7,933 nucleotides of DNA from Bacteroidota bacterium (GCA_023251595.1 JAHEYM010000177.1:1-7933), one strand, 5' to 3'. Counted from the stretch's first letter, positions 1 to 7,133 are shown. Notes: generated by a model from the sequence alone, not told the origin. Program-made: numbers and translations.

Positions 1-602
1 TTGTATGTAACATTTCTTGATTTATCAACCTGTATATTATTAATGACTGTCGAATTATTTATGATTGTTGTATTATTCGAATTATTCACGTAATAATTAT
101 TTGTATTTGAAGTTCCGAAATCTCTGTCTCTTACAATTACCCATCTGTCATTTGGAACGTAATAATTATTTCCGTAGGCAATTGTAATGCTGATGCCCGG
201 TTCAATCGGAGCCCATCCATAATAGCCTTCAGATCTCCTCCAAACAACCCATCCCGGTCCCCATTCATTTCCCGGGACCCAGATAGGACCATACATTGGA
301 TCTGAATACCAACGACCATAATGAAATGGAGCCCATCCCCAGGGATATGTAGAAACCCAAGTCCATCCCGCGTCTGTGAAAACCCAATACCCATTCGTGC
401 CATAAGGCGTGAAGCCGGGTGCGACATTAGGAACCCACACATATCCATATTCCGGATTTTCTATCCAGTTTCCATACGGACTTAACTCATCATAAAAAAC
501 CTGAAAATTGACAGACACCTGTGCCGCAGATCGTTGGGGTGTCAGACAGGAATTTAACATAAGTGTGAGCACTAGAAGAAGAAAACTAAGTTTGAATTTC
601 AT
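1..602 (-). CDS. Exported DUF6600-type Trp/Tyr/Gly-rich protein (3' end outside window)
   Basis: The reading frame starts at the ATG complementary to 600-602 and stays open for 200 codons to the left edge, so the C-terminus is missing. The N-terminus has a hydrophobic signal sequence (residues 5-18). It is followed either by a lipobox-like LNSC with Cys19 or by a signal peptidase I site SAA|Q at residues 25-28, so lipoprotein versus secreted protein is undecided. From about residue 33 comes the DUF6600 pattern: YDELSPYGNW, GYVWVPN, then repeated W/G/Y-rich blocks (WGWAPFHYGRW, GPIWVPG, YYGWAPIEPG). The last visible 40 residues are Asn/Thr-rich. The function of DUF6600 proteins is not established; envelope location is inferred from the signal sequence. 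It is divergent from the operon that starts at 865. Family assignment rests on remembered motif similarity. Confidence 0.85.
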   Translation of the reverse strand, partial: MKFKLSFLLLVLTLMLNSCLTPQRSAAQVSVNFQVFYDELSPYGNWIENPEYGYVWVPNVAPGFTPYGTNGYWVFTDAGWTWVSTYPWGWAPFHYGRWYSDPMYGPIWVPGNEWGPGWVVWRRSEGYYGWAPIEPGISITIAYGNNYYVPNDRWVIVRDRDFGTSNTNNYYVNNSNNTTIINNSTVINNIQVDKSRNVTY

Positions 603-864
603 GTTATTTATTTTAATGAGTGTAAGTAATTATTGCACAAAGATCCTTTGATTCGGGAACCATATCGTTACATAACCTTTAAAAGAAATTGCATCATTCA
701 CATGTGGCAACTAATTATTTGGAGGAAAAAACCCAAATTTCAGATGTGTTAATCTTTATAGTCTGTGAATTATGTAACTTATTTTACGAGTTCTGTAAGA
801 GACCTCCGTTAAAAGTGACTTAAATTTGCAGAAACACAAAAATTCAATTTTCCATTTATATTAG
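603..864. other. Divergent intergenic region
   Basis: These 262 bases separate the leftward DUF6600 gene from the rightward MCE operon and must carry both promoters. The only clear promoter-like match is the plus-strand element at 821-828, listed separately. A 9-base perfect inverted repeat, GTTACATAA at 667-675 and TTATGTAAC at 770-778, spans 94 bases of spacer. No credible small gene or RNA was recognised. Confidence 0.6.
821..828 (+). promoter_or_regulatory. Candidate Bacteroidota -7 element for the MCE operon
   Basis: TAAATTTG is an exact match to the Bacteroidota -7 consensus TAnnTTTG. It lies 36 bases upstream of the start codon at 865, which would give a leader of about 30 bases. No good TTTG or TTG -33 element is seen at the expected spacing, so the call rests on one box and its position. 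Confidence 0.45.
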
Positions 865-1704
865 ATGAAACCAATTAATCCGGTACTTAAGGTTAAAACC
901 TTTGCTACGAAGCATTCTATCGCGCTTAGTGAAAAAACGATTGCCAGAACAGAAGAAGCTGGCGGGTTTCTTTCAAATATTGCAGATGTATTTTTATTTA
1001 TAACCAAAATTATAAGAGAAACATTCACCAGAAAATTTGAATTCAAAGAATTCTTCCGTCAATGTTTTCAAATTGGATATAAATCTTTGCCACTTATTTC
1101 CATCACCGGAATTATTATGGGTTTGGTACTAACTATACAGTCACGACCTGCACTCGTTACTTTCGGAGCTGTAAGTATGCTTCCGCGAATGGTGTCGATT
1201 TCATTAATAAGGGAAATGGGTCCCGTAATTATTGCATTAATCTGTGCCGGTAAAATCGGTTCCGGAATTGGTGCTGAATTAGGTTCAATGAAAGTTACCG
1301 AGCAGATCGATGCGATGGAAGTATCTTCAATTAATCCAATGCGATTTCTGGTTGTCACAAGAGTTATAGCGGCAACGATCATGATTCCACTCCTGGTTCT
1401 ATATGCAGATGCGTTGGGCATCTTTGGAAGTTGGATTGGCGCGAATATTAAAGGAGACGTTAGCTTTGTTCTTTTCTCTTCACAAGCATTCGGTCGGCTT
1501 ACTTTTATGGATTTTTTGCCTGCATTTATAAAAACATTTTTATTCGGAGCAGTCATAGGAGTGGTTGGATGTTATAAAGGTTATAATGCGGGACGTGGAA
1601 CTGAAAGTGTTGGTATTGCTGCGAATTCAGCCGTTGTCTTGTCCTCACTTCTGGTTATAATTGTTGATATGATCGCGGTTCAGATTACTGATATGATACA
1701 ATGA
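865..1704 (+). CDS. mlaE: MlaE-type ABC transporter permease (MCE lipid transport)
   Basis: This 279-residue protein is the inner-membrane permease of an MCE-type ABC system that moves phospholipids or other lipids between inner and outer membranes. The family core is clear. RE(M)GP at residues 116-120 is followed by a small-residue-rich segment and AELGSMKVTEQIDAMEV at 137-153, which contains the EQIDA(L/M) coupling motif that contacts the ATPase. Hydrophobic segments lie at about 75-92, 119-135, 163-190, 213-236 and 249-273. The N-terminus, about 60 residues before the first core segment, is amphipathic and charged. There is no Shine-Dalgarno sequence before the ATG, as is usual in Bacteroidota. 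It is the first gene of the probable operon and overlaps the ATPase gene by four bases (ATGA). The transported lipid and direction cannot be read from sequence. Confidence 0.93.
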   Translation: MKPINPVLKVKTFATKHSIALSEKTIARTEEAGGFLSNIADVFLFITKIIRETFTRKFEFKEFFRQCFQIGYKSLPLISITGIIMGLVLTIQSRPALVTFGAVSMLPRMVSISLIREMGPVIIALICAGKIGSGIGAELGSMKVTEQIDAMEVSSINPMRFLVVTRVIAATIMIPLLVLYADALGIFGSWIGANIKGDVSFVLFSSQAFGRLTFMDFLPAFIKTFLFGAVIGVVGCYKGYNAGRGTESVGIAANSAVVLSSLLVIIVDMIAVQITDMIQ

Positions 1705-2486
1705 TGGACAACAAGAAATCAAAACCCGAAAAGATTAACGTACATGAAACGGGAACTTCAAAACCTGTGATTGAAATAAATAATCTGAAGAAATATTTCG
1801 GTAAACAGGAAGTTTTGAAAAACATTTCTTTAAAACTTTATAGTGGTGAAAACCTGGTCGTTCTTGGTAAATCAGGTTCAGGTAAATCCGTTTTGATTAA
1901 ATGCATTGTGGGATTATTAAATACAGATGGCGGAACAATTAATGTATTTGACAAGAATGTGAGCTCATTGAAGAGAAAAGAACTCGGAGAATTGAGACAA
2001 AAAATAGGTTTTCTTTTTCAGAGTGGTGCGCTGTATGATTCGATGAGCGTGAAGGAGAATATGGAATTCGCATTACGCAGAATTAAAAATAATCTTACAG
2101 AAAAGGAGATAGAAACAAAAGTAAATGAAGTACTCGAAAATGTGGGGTTGAAAGATGCTTTGAATAAAATGCCTTCTCAGTTATCCGGAGGAATGCGAAA
2201 AAGGATTAGTCTTGCGCGTACAATTGTTGTTGATCCGCAAATCATGCTCTATGATGAACCTACTACGGGACTCGATCCGGTCACTTCCGGTGAAATTAGT
2301 TTGTTGATTAATGAAGTTCAAAAAAAATATAAAACATCTTCTATTATAATTACGCATGATATCAAATGCGCAGGCATTACATCTGACCGCATGATTATGT
2401 TAAAAGATGGTGAAGTTTATGAAGAAGGAGATCTGAAATCTTTTGAAAATTCATCAGATCCGGTTATTGAATCATTTTTTAAATAA
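1701..2486 (+). CDS. mlaF: MlaF-type ABC transporter ATP-binding protein
   Basis: This 261-residue cytoplasmic ATPase powers the MCE lipid transporter. All nucleotide-binding motifs are present: Walker A GKSGSGKS at 56-63, Q-loop Q107 in FLFQSGALYDSMSV (104-117, typical of MlaF), signature LSGGM at 161-165, Walker B with catalytic Glu in IMLYDEP (181-187), D-loop TGLDP, and switch His219 in ITHD. The core begins near residue 22, so the first 20 or so polar residues are a non-conserved lead. The start codon overlaps the permease stop as ATGA. A second ATG directly follows (1704), and either could be used; both imply translational coupling. The MCE gene follows after 8 bases. The protein appears intact. 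No MlaB (STAS) gene, a partner of MlaF in proteobacteria, is seen nearby. Confidence 0.95.
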   Translation: MMDNKKSKPEKINVHETGTSKPVIEINNLKKYFGKQEVLKNISLKLYSGENLVVLGKSGSGKSVLIKCIVGLLNTDGGTINVFDKNVSSLKRKELGELRQKIGFLFQSGALYDSMSVKENMEFALRRIKNNLTEKEIETKVNEVLENVGLKDALNKMPSQLSGGMRKRISLARTIVVDPQIMLYDEPTTGLDPVTSGEISLLINEVQKKYKTSSIIITHDIKCAGITSDRMIMLKDGEVYEEGDLKSFENSSDPVIESFFK

Positions 2487-2494
2487 TTAATATT

Positions 2495-3289
2495 ATGGAA
2501 ACACATTCACAAAAATTTAAAATCAGACTTGGTTTGTTTGTAGCCGGTGGATTAGCACTATTCGTTTTGGCGATATTTATTATCGGCAAACAAAAAAATC
2601 TGTTTAATCCTGTTTTTAAACTTTCAACAACTTTTTATAATGTAAGTGGATTGCAGGTTGGAAACAACGTACGGTTTTCCGGCATTACCGTCGGGACGGT
2701 GGATGACTTAACTATTATTAATGACTCTACGGTTAAAGTGGATATGCTGATCCGGAAAGAAATTCAAAAGTTTATAAGAACGGATTGCGAAGTTGGCATT
2801 GGCTCCGAGGGACTCATCGGCGATCGGCTTTTAATTATTTCTCAAGGTAGTTTGGATGCACCGCTTGCAAAAGATGGTGATCAACTTACTTCAACAGAAC
2901 CTGTTGAAACCGGCACCATCATGGCAAGTTTGCAGGTGACCGCGGGTAATGCAGAAGTTATTACCCAACAACTCGCGGAAATCATGATTAAAATTAATAG
3001 TGGGAATGGTACACTAGGCAGATTAATTCAGGATTCAACAATTGCCGAAAATATTAATCAGACAATCGTGCATCTTAAACAGAGTAGTCTTGGGCTTGAT
3101 GAAAATATGGAGGCTGCCAAACATAATTTTCTATTGAAAGGATTTTTTAACAAGAAAGAAAAAGCAGCAGAAGATGCGAAGAAAAAGATAATCAATGATG
3201 AAAAGAAAGCCGCCGATAAAAAGGCAAAGGATGAAAAGGCAAAAGAAGAAAAAGCAAAAGAAGAAAAAGCAAAAGATGAAAAAAAATAG
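2495..3289 (+). CDS. mlaD: MlaD-type MCE-domain lipid-binding protein
   Basis: This 264-residue protein is the substrate-binding subunit of the MCE transporter, anchored in the inner membrane and facing the periplasm. A single transmembrane helix (about 12-31) is followed by one MCE domain (about 42-118) with the typical GLQVGNNVRFSGITVGTV (52-69) and GSEGLIGDRLLII (103-115) strands. The region from 145 to 210 looks helical and contains the GTLGRL...D segment common in Bacteroidota homologues; MCE proteins form hexameric rings whose helices can build a channel. The last 45 or so residues are Lys/Glu/Ala-rich and end in four KAK(D/E)E repeats. It is longer than the roughly 180-residue E. coli MlaD because of these C-terminal parts. 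The gene is 8 bases after the ATPase gene, with an AT-rich leader and no Shine-Dalgarno. Confidence 0.92.
   Translation: METHSQKFKIRLGLFVAGGLALFVLAIFIIGKQKNLFNPVFKLSTTFYNVSGLQVGNNVRFSGITVGTVDDLTIINDSTVKVDMLIRKEIQKFIRTDCEVGIGSEGLIGDRLLIISQGSLDAPLAKDGDQLTSTEPVETGTIMASLQVTAGNAEVITQQLAEIMIKINSGNGTLGRLIQDSTIAENINQTIVHLKQSSLGLDENMEAAKHNFLLKGFFNKKEKAAEDAKKKIINDEKKAADKKAKDEKAKEEKAKEEKAKDEKK
3221..3280 (+). repeat. Four 15-bp in-frame tandem repeats at the 3' end of the MCE gene
   Basis: Four imperfect 15-base units of the form AARGCAAARGAWGAA each encode KAK(D/E)E, residues 243-262 of the MCE protein. The repeat ends two Lys codons before the stop. Being a multiple of three, copy-number changes would alter tail length without a frameshift. 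Confidence 0.9.
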
Positions 3290-3334
3290 TAAATTTTATG
3301 AGAACAGGTGAATATTCAATTATTGTGAAAATAA

Positions 3335-5176
3335 ATGTTGTTGAAAATCATTTTCGGACTTTTGTTTCTTGCTATTTCTGGGACTGATTCAGCGATTGCT
3401 CAATCTTCACGTGAAAAAACAGATTCTACCAAGGTTTATAGAAGTATTCAAACATTTTCAAAGAAGGGTAAAGTTACTCGTTTTCTCTATAAGTTGATTT
3501 TCAAGCGGGTTCCGGATGGAATACCAACCGATATCGAAGAAAATAATACGTCTGCGATTCCGGTACAAACGGAATATGCGGCATTCGAAGGGAAAATAAT
3601 CCGGCAAATAAAAATTATGACATTGGATCCTTTCGGTTATTCAATTTCTGATACCTGCGCCTCTCCACAAAATATTTTATCTAAATCCGGAAATTGGTTA
3701 CATTTGAAGTCTCAAAAAATTACCATTCGCAACCTGCTTCTAATCCGGCAAAATCAGGCATTTGACTCATTGCTTGTAAAAGAATCTGAACGTCTCGTCA
3801 GAAGTCAGAGTTATGTTCGGGAAGTTTCGTTTTTTTTAAAAGTGGTTTCAGCTAATTCCGACTCGGTCGATATTCTTATCCGGGAGATTGATAAATGGAC
3901 TATAAATCTTAAATTGGAAATTTCACCTACTCAGGTTATAATAAATGTAAATGATAAAAATATTTTGGGATTTGGTCATGAATATCAAAACAATTTTACC
4001 TGGTATCAGACGACAGGTAAAGATGCGTTGAATGCAACATATTTTATTCCCAATATAGGAAATACCTACATCAGTTCAACTGCTCAATATTCCGTTGACG
4101 AAAATAAAAATTATACAAAAAACTTTGCGTTCGACAGACCTTTCTTTTCACCCCTTGCCAAATGGGCGGGTCGTATATTTCTTGGTCAACATTCTCAAAC
4201 AGATTCGATCTTCTTAAATAATTCATTTTATGCAACGAGACATTATAAATTTAAATCTCAGGATTTTTGGGCGGGAAAATCTTTGAACATCTTTAAAGGG
4301 AACTCCGTAGATGAGCGGACGACAAATTTAATTATCGGAGCCAGATTGCTGCGAACGCATTATATGGAAAAATCGCAGGAAATGTTTGATCCATATCACT
4401 TGTTATCGAATGAAGTTTTTTATCTGGCAGGAATTGGCATTTCGAAACGAAAATATATTAAGGATAAATTCATATTTAAGTTCGGTCAGACCGAAGATGT
4501 ACCCGTGGGTACTGTGTACGGAATTACCTATGGTTATCAATTAAGGGACAATAGTAGCAGAACCTATTCAGGGTTTAGAGTATCCTATGGCAATTATGAC
4601 AAATGGGGTTACTTAAGTTGCAATTTTGAATATGGAACGTTTTTTCGGTCATTACACACCGAGCAAGGCGTCTTTATAGCCGGTGTGAATTATCTGACCG
4701 GGTTATTCGAAATAGGTAAATGGAAATTCAGACAATTTATAAAACCTCAACTCACACTGGGAATTCATCGGTTTTATTATGAGAATTTAACTATGAATAA
4801 TGAAAATGGAATATTGGGGTTCAACGATTTTACCACTATAGGCACAAAAAAAGCTGTATTGACTCTTCAAACACAGTCTTATGCACCATGGAATCTTTTA
4901 GGATTCCGGTTTGGTCCTTATTTTATTTTTTCGACAGGAATGATTGGAAATGATCTTAAAAATTTTAGAAACAGCAATGTTTATTCACAAGTCAGTCTCG
5001 GGGTATTGATCAAAAACGAAAATCTGATTATCAGTACCTTTCAGTTTTCTATTTCATTTTATCCTGTAATGCCTGGTGCAGGAAATAACATCCTTAAATC
5101 AAATTCATTCAAAACAACTGATTTTGGATTCAGAGATTTTGAAATTGGAAAACCTTCAATATCAATCTTTCAATAA
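3335..5176 (+). CDS. Omp85-like outer-membrane beta-barrel protein with POTRA-like domain
   Basis: This 613-residue protein has a signal peptide (hydrophobic 5-14, probable cleavage AIA|Q at 20-23), then a basic linker. A POTRA-like domain follows at about 86-188: strand GKIIRQIKI, helix with FDSLLVKESERLVRSQSYVREV (143-164), and strand SVDILIREIDKW (177-188). From about 191 to the C-terminus there are alternating aromatic and hydrophobic strands typical of an outer-membrane barrel, starting with NILGFGHEYQNNF (209-221). The segment 493-533 (ILGF...G, then YAPWNLLGFRFGPYF) resembles the Omp85 lid-loop region. The layout fits Omp85/TpsB-like proteins, which insert or export substrates at the outer membrane; a single POTRA resembles transporter-type members more than five-POTRA BamA. 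It lies 45 bases after the MCE gene, suggesting a role with that system. The substrate is unknown. Confidence 0.72.
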   Translation: MLLKIIFGLLFLAISGTDSAIAQSSREKTDSTKVYRSIQTFSKKGKVTRFLYKLIFKRVPDGIPTDIEENNTSAIPVQTEYAAFEGKIIRQIKIMTLDPFGYSISDTCASPQNILSKSGNWLHLKSQKITIRNLLLIRQNQAFDSLLVKESERLVRSQSYVREVSFFLKVVSANSDSVDILIREIDKWTINLKLEISPTQVIINVNDKNILGFGHEYQNNFTWYQTTGKDALNATYFIPNIGNTYISSTAQYSVDENKNYTKNFAFDRPFFSPLAKWAGRIFLGQHSQTDSIFLNNSFYATRHYKFKSQDFWAGKSLNIFKGNSVDERTTNLIIGARLLRTHYMEKSQEMFDPYHLLSNEVFYLAGIGISKRKYIKDKFIFKFGQTEDVPVGTVYGITYGYQLRDNSSRTYSGFRVSYGNYDKWGYLSCNFEYGTFFRSLHTEQGVFIAGVNYLTGLFEIGKWKFRQFIKPQLTLGIHRFYYENLTMNNENGILGFNDFTTIGTKKAVLTLQTQSYAPWNLLGFRFGPYFIFSTGMIGNDLKNFRNSNVYSQVSLGVLIKNENLIISTFQFSISFYPVMPGAGNNILKSNSFKTTDFGFRDFEIGKPSISIFQ

Positions 5177-5215
5177 TTTAAGCAATTTTACAACTGTATG
5201 ATAAATTAATCTGAA

Positions 5216-6127
5216 ATGAATCGATTTAAGAAAGCGACAAAAGTAATTTGGAATTTGCTAAAAAAAACGGTGAGTGAGTTCTCTTCCGATAATGGGGTCA
5301 AACTAAGTGCAGCTTTGTCTTACTATACAATTTTCGCGCTACCACCTCTACTGCTTATTATTATTAGTTTATGTGGTTTCTTTTTTGGCAAGGATGCGGT
5401 GCAGGGTGAAATTGTTGGTCAGATAAATGGATTGGTGGGTCAGGATGCAGCAGTACAAATTCAGGAACTGATTAAAAATGTAAAACTTTCACAGAGCAGC
5501 ACAATTGTCACAATCATTAGTGTTATTGTTTTGCTCGTGGGGGCATCCGGGGTGTTTTCGGAAATTCAGGATTCTATCAATCTGATATGGGGCATTAGGG
5601 CAAAACCAAAACGTGGTCTGATAAAATTTCTCAAAAACAGACTTGTTTCATTTTCAATGATAGGTTCCGTCGGATTTTTGTTAATGGTTAGTTTAATTGT
5701 TAATTCATTAATGGATGTCCTGAGTACTAGATTAGCAATATATTTTCCCCATGATACCATATACTTATTTAATGTATTGAATGTTCTAATCGTTTTTGTG
5801 ATCATCACACTCCTGTTTGCTGTAATTTTCAAAACGTTACCTGATGGGAAAGTGGTTCTTATAGATTGCATCATCGGGGCTTCTTTTACGGCTGTTCTGT
5901 TCATGATTGGTAAATTCGCGATCGGTGCATACCTGGGTAGTTCCGCAATCGCCTCCGTTTATGGTGCTGCCGGATCGATTATTCTGATTCTTGTTTGGGT
6001 TTATTACTCAGCTATTATTCTATATATTGGTGCCGAATTCACAAAAGTATATGCAGTAACTCATGGAAAAAAAATTATTCCTTATTCATACTCGGTTAAA
6101 GTGGTGAAAGAACATACTGCAAGATAA
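5216..6127 (+). CDS. YihY/virulence factor BrkB family inner-membrane protein
   Basis: This 303-residue polytopic protein has about six transmembrane helices (roughly 35-57, 97-119, 147-168, 184-205, 214-238 and 250-274). Family hallmarks are AALSYYTIFALPPLL at 32-46, QDSINLIWGIRAKP at 118-131, LPDGKV at 208-213 and the C-terminal YGAAGSIILILVWVYYSA stretch (249-266) followed by YIGAEFTKVYA. Length and topology match the family. Members were once annotated as ribonuclease BN, which is not supported; molecular function remains unsettled, with envelope or transport roles proposed. The gene starts 39 bases after the barrel-protein gene, with no terminator or promoter seen between them, so it is probably the last gene of the operon. 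It ends 20 bases before the stop of the convergent regulator gene. Confidence 0.92.
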   Translation: MNRFKKATKVIWNLLKKTVSEFSSDNGVKLSAALSYYTIFALPPLLLIIISLCGFFFGKDAVQGEIVGQINGLVGQDAAVQIQELIKNVKLSQSSTIVTIISVIVLLVGASGVFSEIQDSINLIWGIRAKPKRGLIKFLKNRLVSFSMIGSVGFLLMVSLIVNSLMDVLSTRLAIYFPHDTIYLFNVLNVLIVFVIITLLFAVIFKTLPDGKVVLIDCIIGASFTAVLFMIGKFAIGAYLGSSAIASVYGAAGSIILILVWVYYSAIILYIGAEFTKVYAVTHGKKIIPYSYSVKVVKEHTAR

Positions 6128-6147
6128 AGTATTCGCAGTTAAAGTGA

Positions 6148-6888
6148 CTAAACATTCTCGATCGGAATGCGTTTCTGCATTTCAGCGTTTTTATATTCGG
6201 TCGGCGTGAGTCCGGTTACCAGTTTAAATTGATGGGAAAGATGCGCTACGCTGCAATAATGAAGTTTCCAGGCTATCTCTGAAAGCGTAAGTTCATGATA
6301 GCTCAGAAATTCTTTTGCAACTTCAATTTCATGTGAAATGATAAAATGTTCTATGGTACTCCCTTTTATCTCAGAAAAGAGATTCGAAAGATATGTGTAA
6401 TCGTGATTTAATTGCTTACTGAGGTAATCTGAAAAATTTGTTTTTAGTTGTTCATCCGAGTGATGAATCATTTGAACAATTATATTTACTATTTCTTCTA
6501 CAAGTACTTCTTTTTTGTCCTCTATAAGTTCCAAGCCAAACAACTTTAATGTGGTTTTTAATTGTTGTCGTTTTGCTTTTGACAGATTTTCTGTGATATC
6601 AACAGTTCCCAATTCAACCAAAGTGGCAGATATATCCATACTTTCCAACACTGCATTCACTACCATTTTACATCTGACGCTTACCATATTTTTAATGTTA
6701 AGTCTCCAGCTTTTTGTCCTTTTAGCATTTTGGCATAATTGTTCCTGATATGAATCAGGAATACCTTCGATTCGAGTTGAACTTCTCGAGCTTTCTTTTT
6801 CACAAAAAGGATGACATCGTGGTCCTTCAAAATATAGATGTCCCAACTTATCTATGATCAAATCGTTGCAACTGTTTAAAGTTTTCAT
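6148..6888 (-). CDS. AraC-family transcriptional regulator with HMA-like domain and N-terminal extension
   Basis: This 246-residue cytoplasmic DNA-binding protein ends in an AraC-type double helix-turn-helix domain (about 150-236): first HTH around LSKQLNHDYTYLSNLFSE (156-173), second around LTLSEIAWKLHYCSVAHLSHQFK (200-222), ending GLTPTEYK. Before it, residues 62-124 follow the beta-alpha-beta pattern of a heavy-metal-associated fold (RLNIKNM, helix RCKMVVNAVLESM, strand ATLVELGTVDI, helix, LELIED). Related Bacteroidota regulators, as I recall them, carry MVCxRC here; this one has MVSVRC, so the first metal Cys is Ser70. Residues 1-61 are an extension I do not recognise, with Cys7, Cys25, Cys29 and Cys52. 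Starting at Met68 instead would remove the first strand of the HMA-like fold, so the upstream start is preferred. Target genes are unknown; autoregulation is plausible. Confidence 0.85.
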   Translation of the reverse strand: MKTLNSCNDLIIDKLGHLYFEGPRCHPFCEKESSRSSTRIEGIPDSYQEQLCQNAKRTKSWRLNIKNMVSVRCKMVVNAVLESMDISATLVELGTVDITENLSKAKRQQLKTTLKLFGLELIEDKKEVLVEEIVNIIVQMIHHSDEQLKTNFSDYLSKQLNHDYTYLSNLFSEIKGSTIEHFIISHEIEVAKEFLSYHELTLSEIAWKLHYCSVAHLSHQFKLVTGLTPTEYKNAEMQKRIPIENV

Positions 6889-6907
6889 GACTAATAAACC
6901 TCTACTA

Positions 6908-6926
6908 ATCCATGACTTCCATGGAT
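6908..6926. promoter_or_regulatory. Perfect inverted repeat in the regulator leader (candidate operator)
   Basis: ATCCATG and CATGGAT form perfect 7-base arms separated by ACTTC. The site lies 20 bases upstream of the AraC-type start codon and just downstream of the candidate -7 element, where a bound protein would block transcription. Operator function is inferred from position and symmetry. Confidence 0.45.
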
Positions 6927-6941
6927 GCTATTTCAATTTGG

Positions 6942-6949
6942 CAAAGTTA
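6942..6949 (-). promoter_or_regulatory. Candidate Bacteroidota -7 element for the AraC-type regulator
   Basis: Read on the minus strand the sequence is TAACTTTG, an exact match to TAnnTTTG. It is 53 bases upstream of the start codon at 6888, giving a leader of roughly 45 bases. No clear -33 TTTG is found at standard spacing; the imperfect inverted repeat at 6971-7006 lies upstream, where an activator could bind. Confidence 0.4.
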
Positions 6950-6970
6950 TACCGATTAAAAAAAATGTAT

Positions 6971-7006
6971 ATGATGCTTATCAAAAAACAATTTGATCAT
7001 CATCAA
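6971..7006. repeat. Imperfect inverted repeat upstream of the regulator promoter
   Basis: Two 15-base arms (6971-6985 and 6992-7006) match at 12 of 15 positions, with perfect ATCAAA/TTTGAT inner arms around a 6-base spacer. It is 21 bases upstream of the candidate -7 element on the minus strand. It could be a regulator-binding site; no T-rich tail supports a terminator. Confidence 0.4.
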
Positions 7007-7066
7007 TGGAAATCGAGTACTATATCTAACAGGCAAAAAGTCCGGTCCGATTCTTTTGGTACAAAG

Positions 7067-7100
7067 AAAAGAGCACTTTCACCATAAAGATAAAAGTGCT
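7067..7100 (-). terminator. Intrinsic terminator hairpin downstream of the His-rich gene
   Basis: AGCACTTT (7072-7079) and AAAGTGCT (7093-7100) form a perfect 8-base stem with a 13-base loop. On the minus strand the stem is followed by CTTTTCTTTG, a U-rich tail, 34 bases after the stop of the His-rich gene. The plus strand also has a T-rich tail (TTTATAAA), so it may work both ways. The stem has only three G-C pairs, so strength is modest. Confidence 0.55.
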
Positions 7101-7133
7101 TTTATAAAAAATCCAGACAAATTTCAGAACTGA

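Noticed and set aside
137..448. 103-codon minus-strand open frame
   Set aside because: It is in another frame inside the DUF6600 gene, whose frame has a signal peptide and clear family motifs.
638..645. GATCTTTG on the minus strand as a -7 element for the DUF6600 gene
   Set aside because: It misses the first base of TAnnTTTG and has no -33 partner; position is suitable but evidence is too thin.
1068..1556. 162-codon minus-strand open frame
   Set aside because: It is antisense to the conserved core of the permease gene, and its translation shows no recognisable family.
5566..5904. 112-codon minus-strand open frame
   Set aside because: It is antisense to the BrkB-family gene and mirrors its membrane segments; no independent support.
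6128..6147. Terminator between the convergent BrkB and regulator genes
   Set aside because: The 20-base gap has no stem of useful length and no T-run.
6854..7087. 77-codon plus-strand open frame
   Set aside because: It overlaps the start of the regulator gene, covers its promoter region and runs into the terminator hairpin. The translation has no recognisable features.
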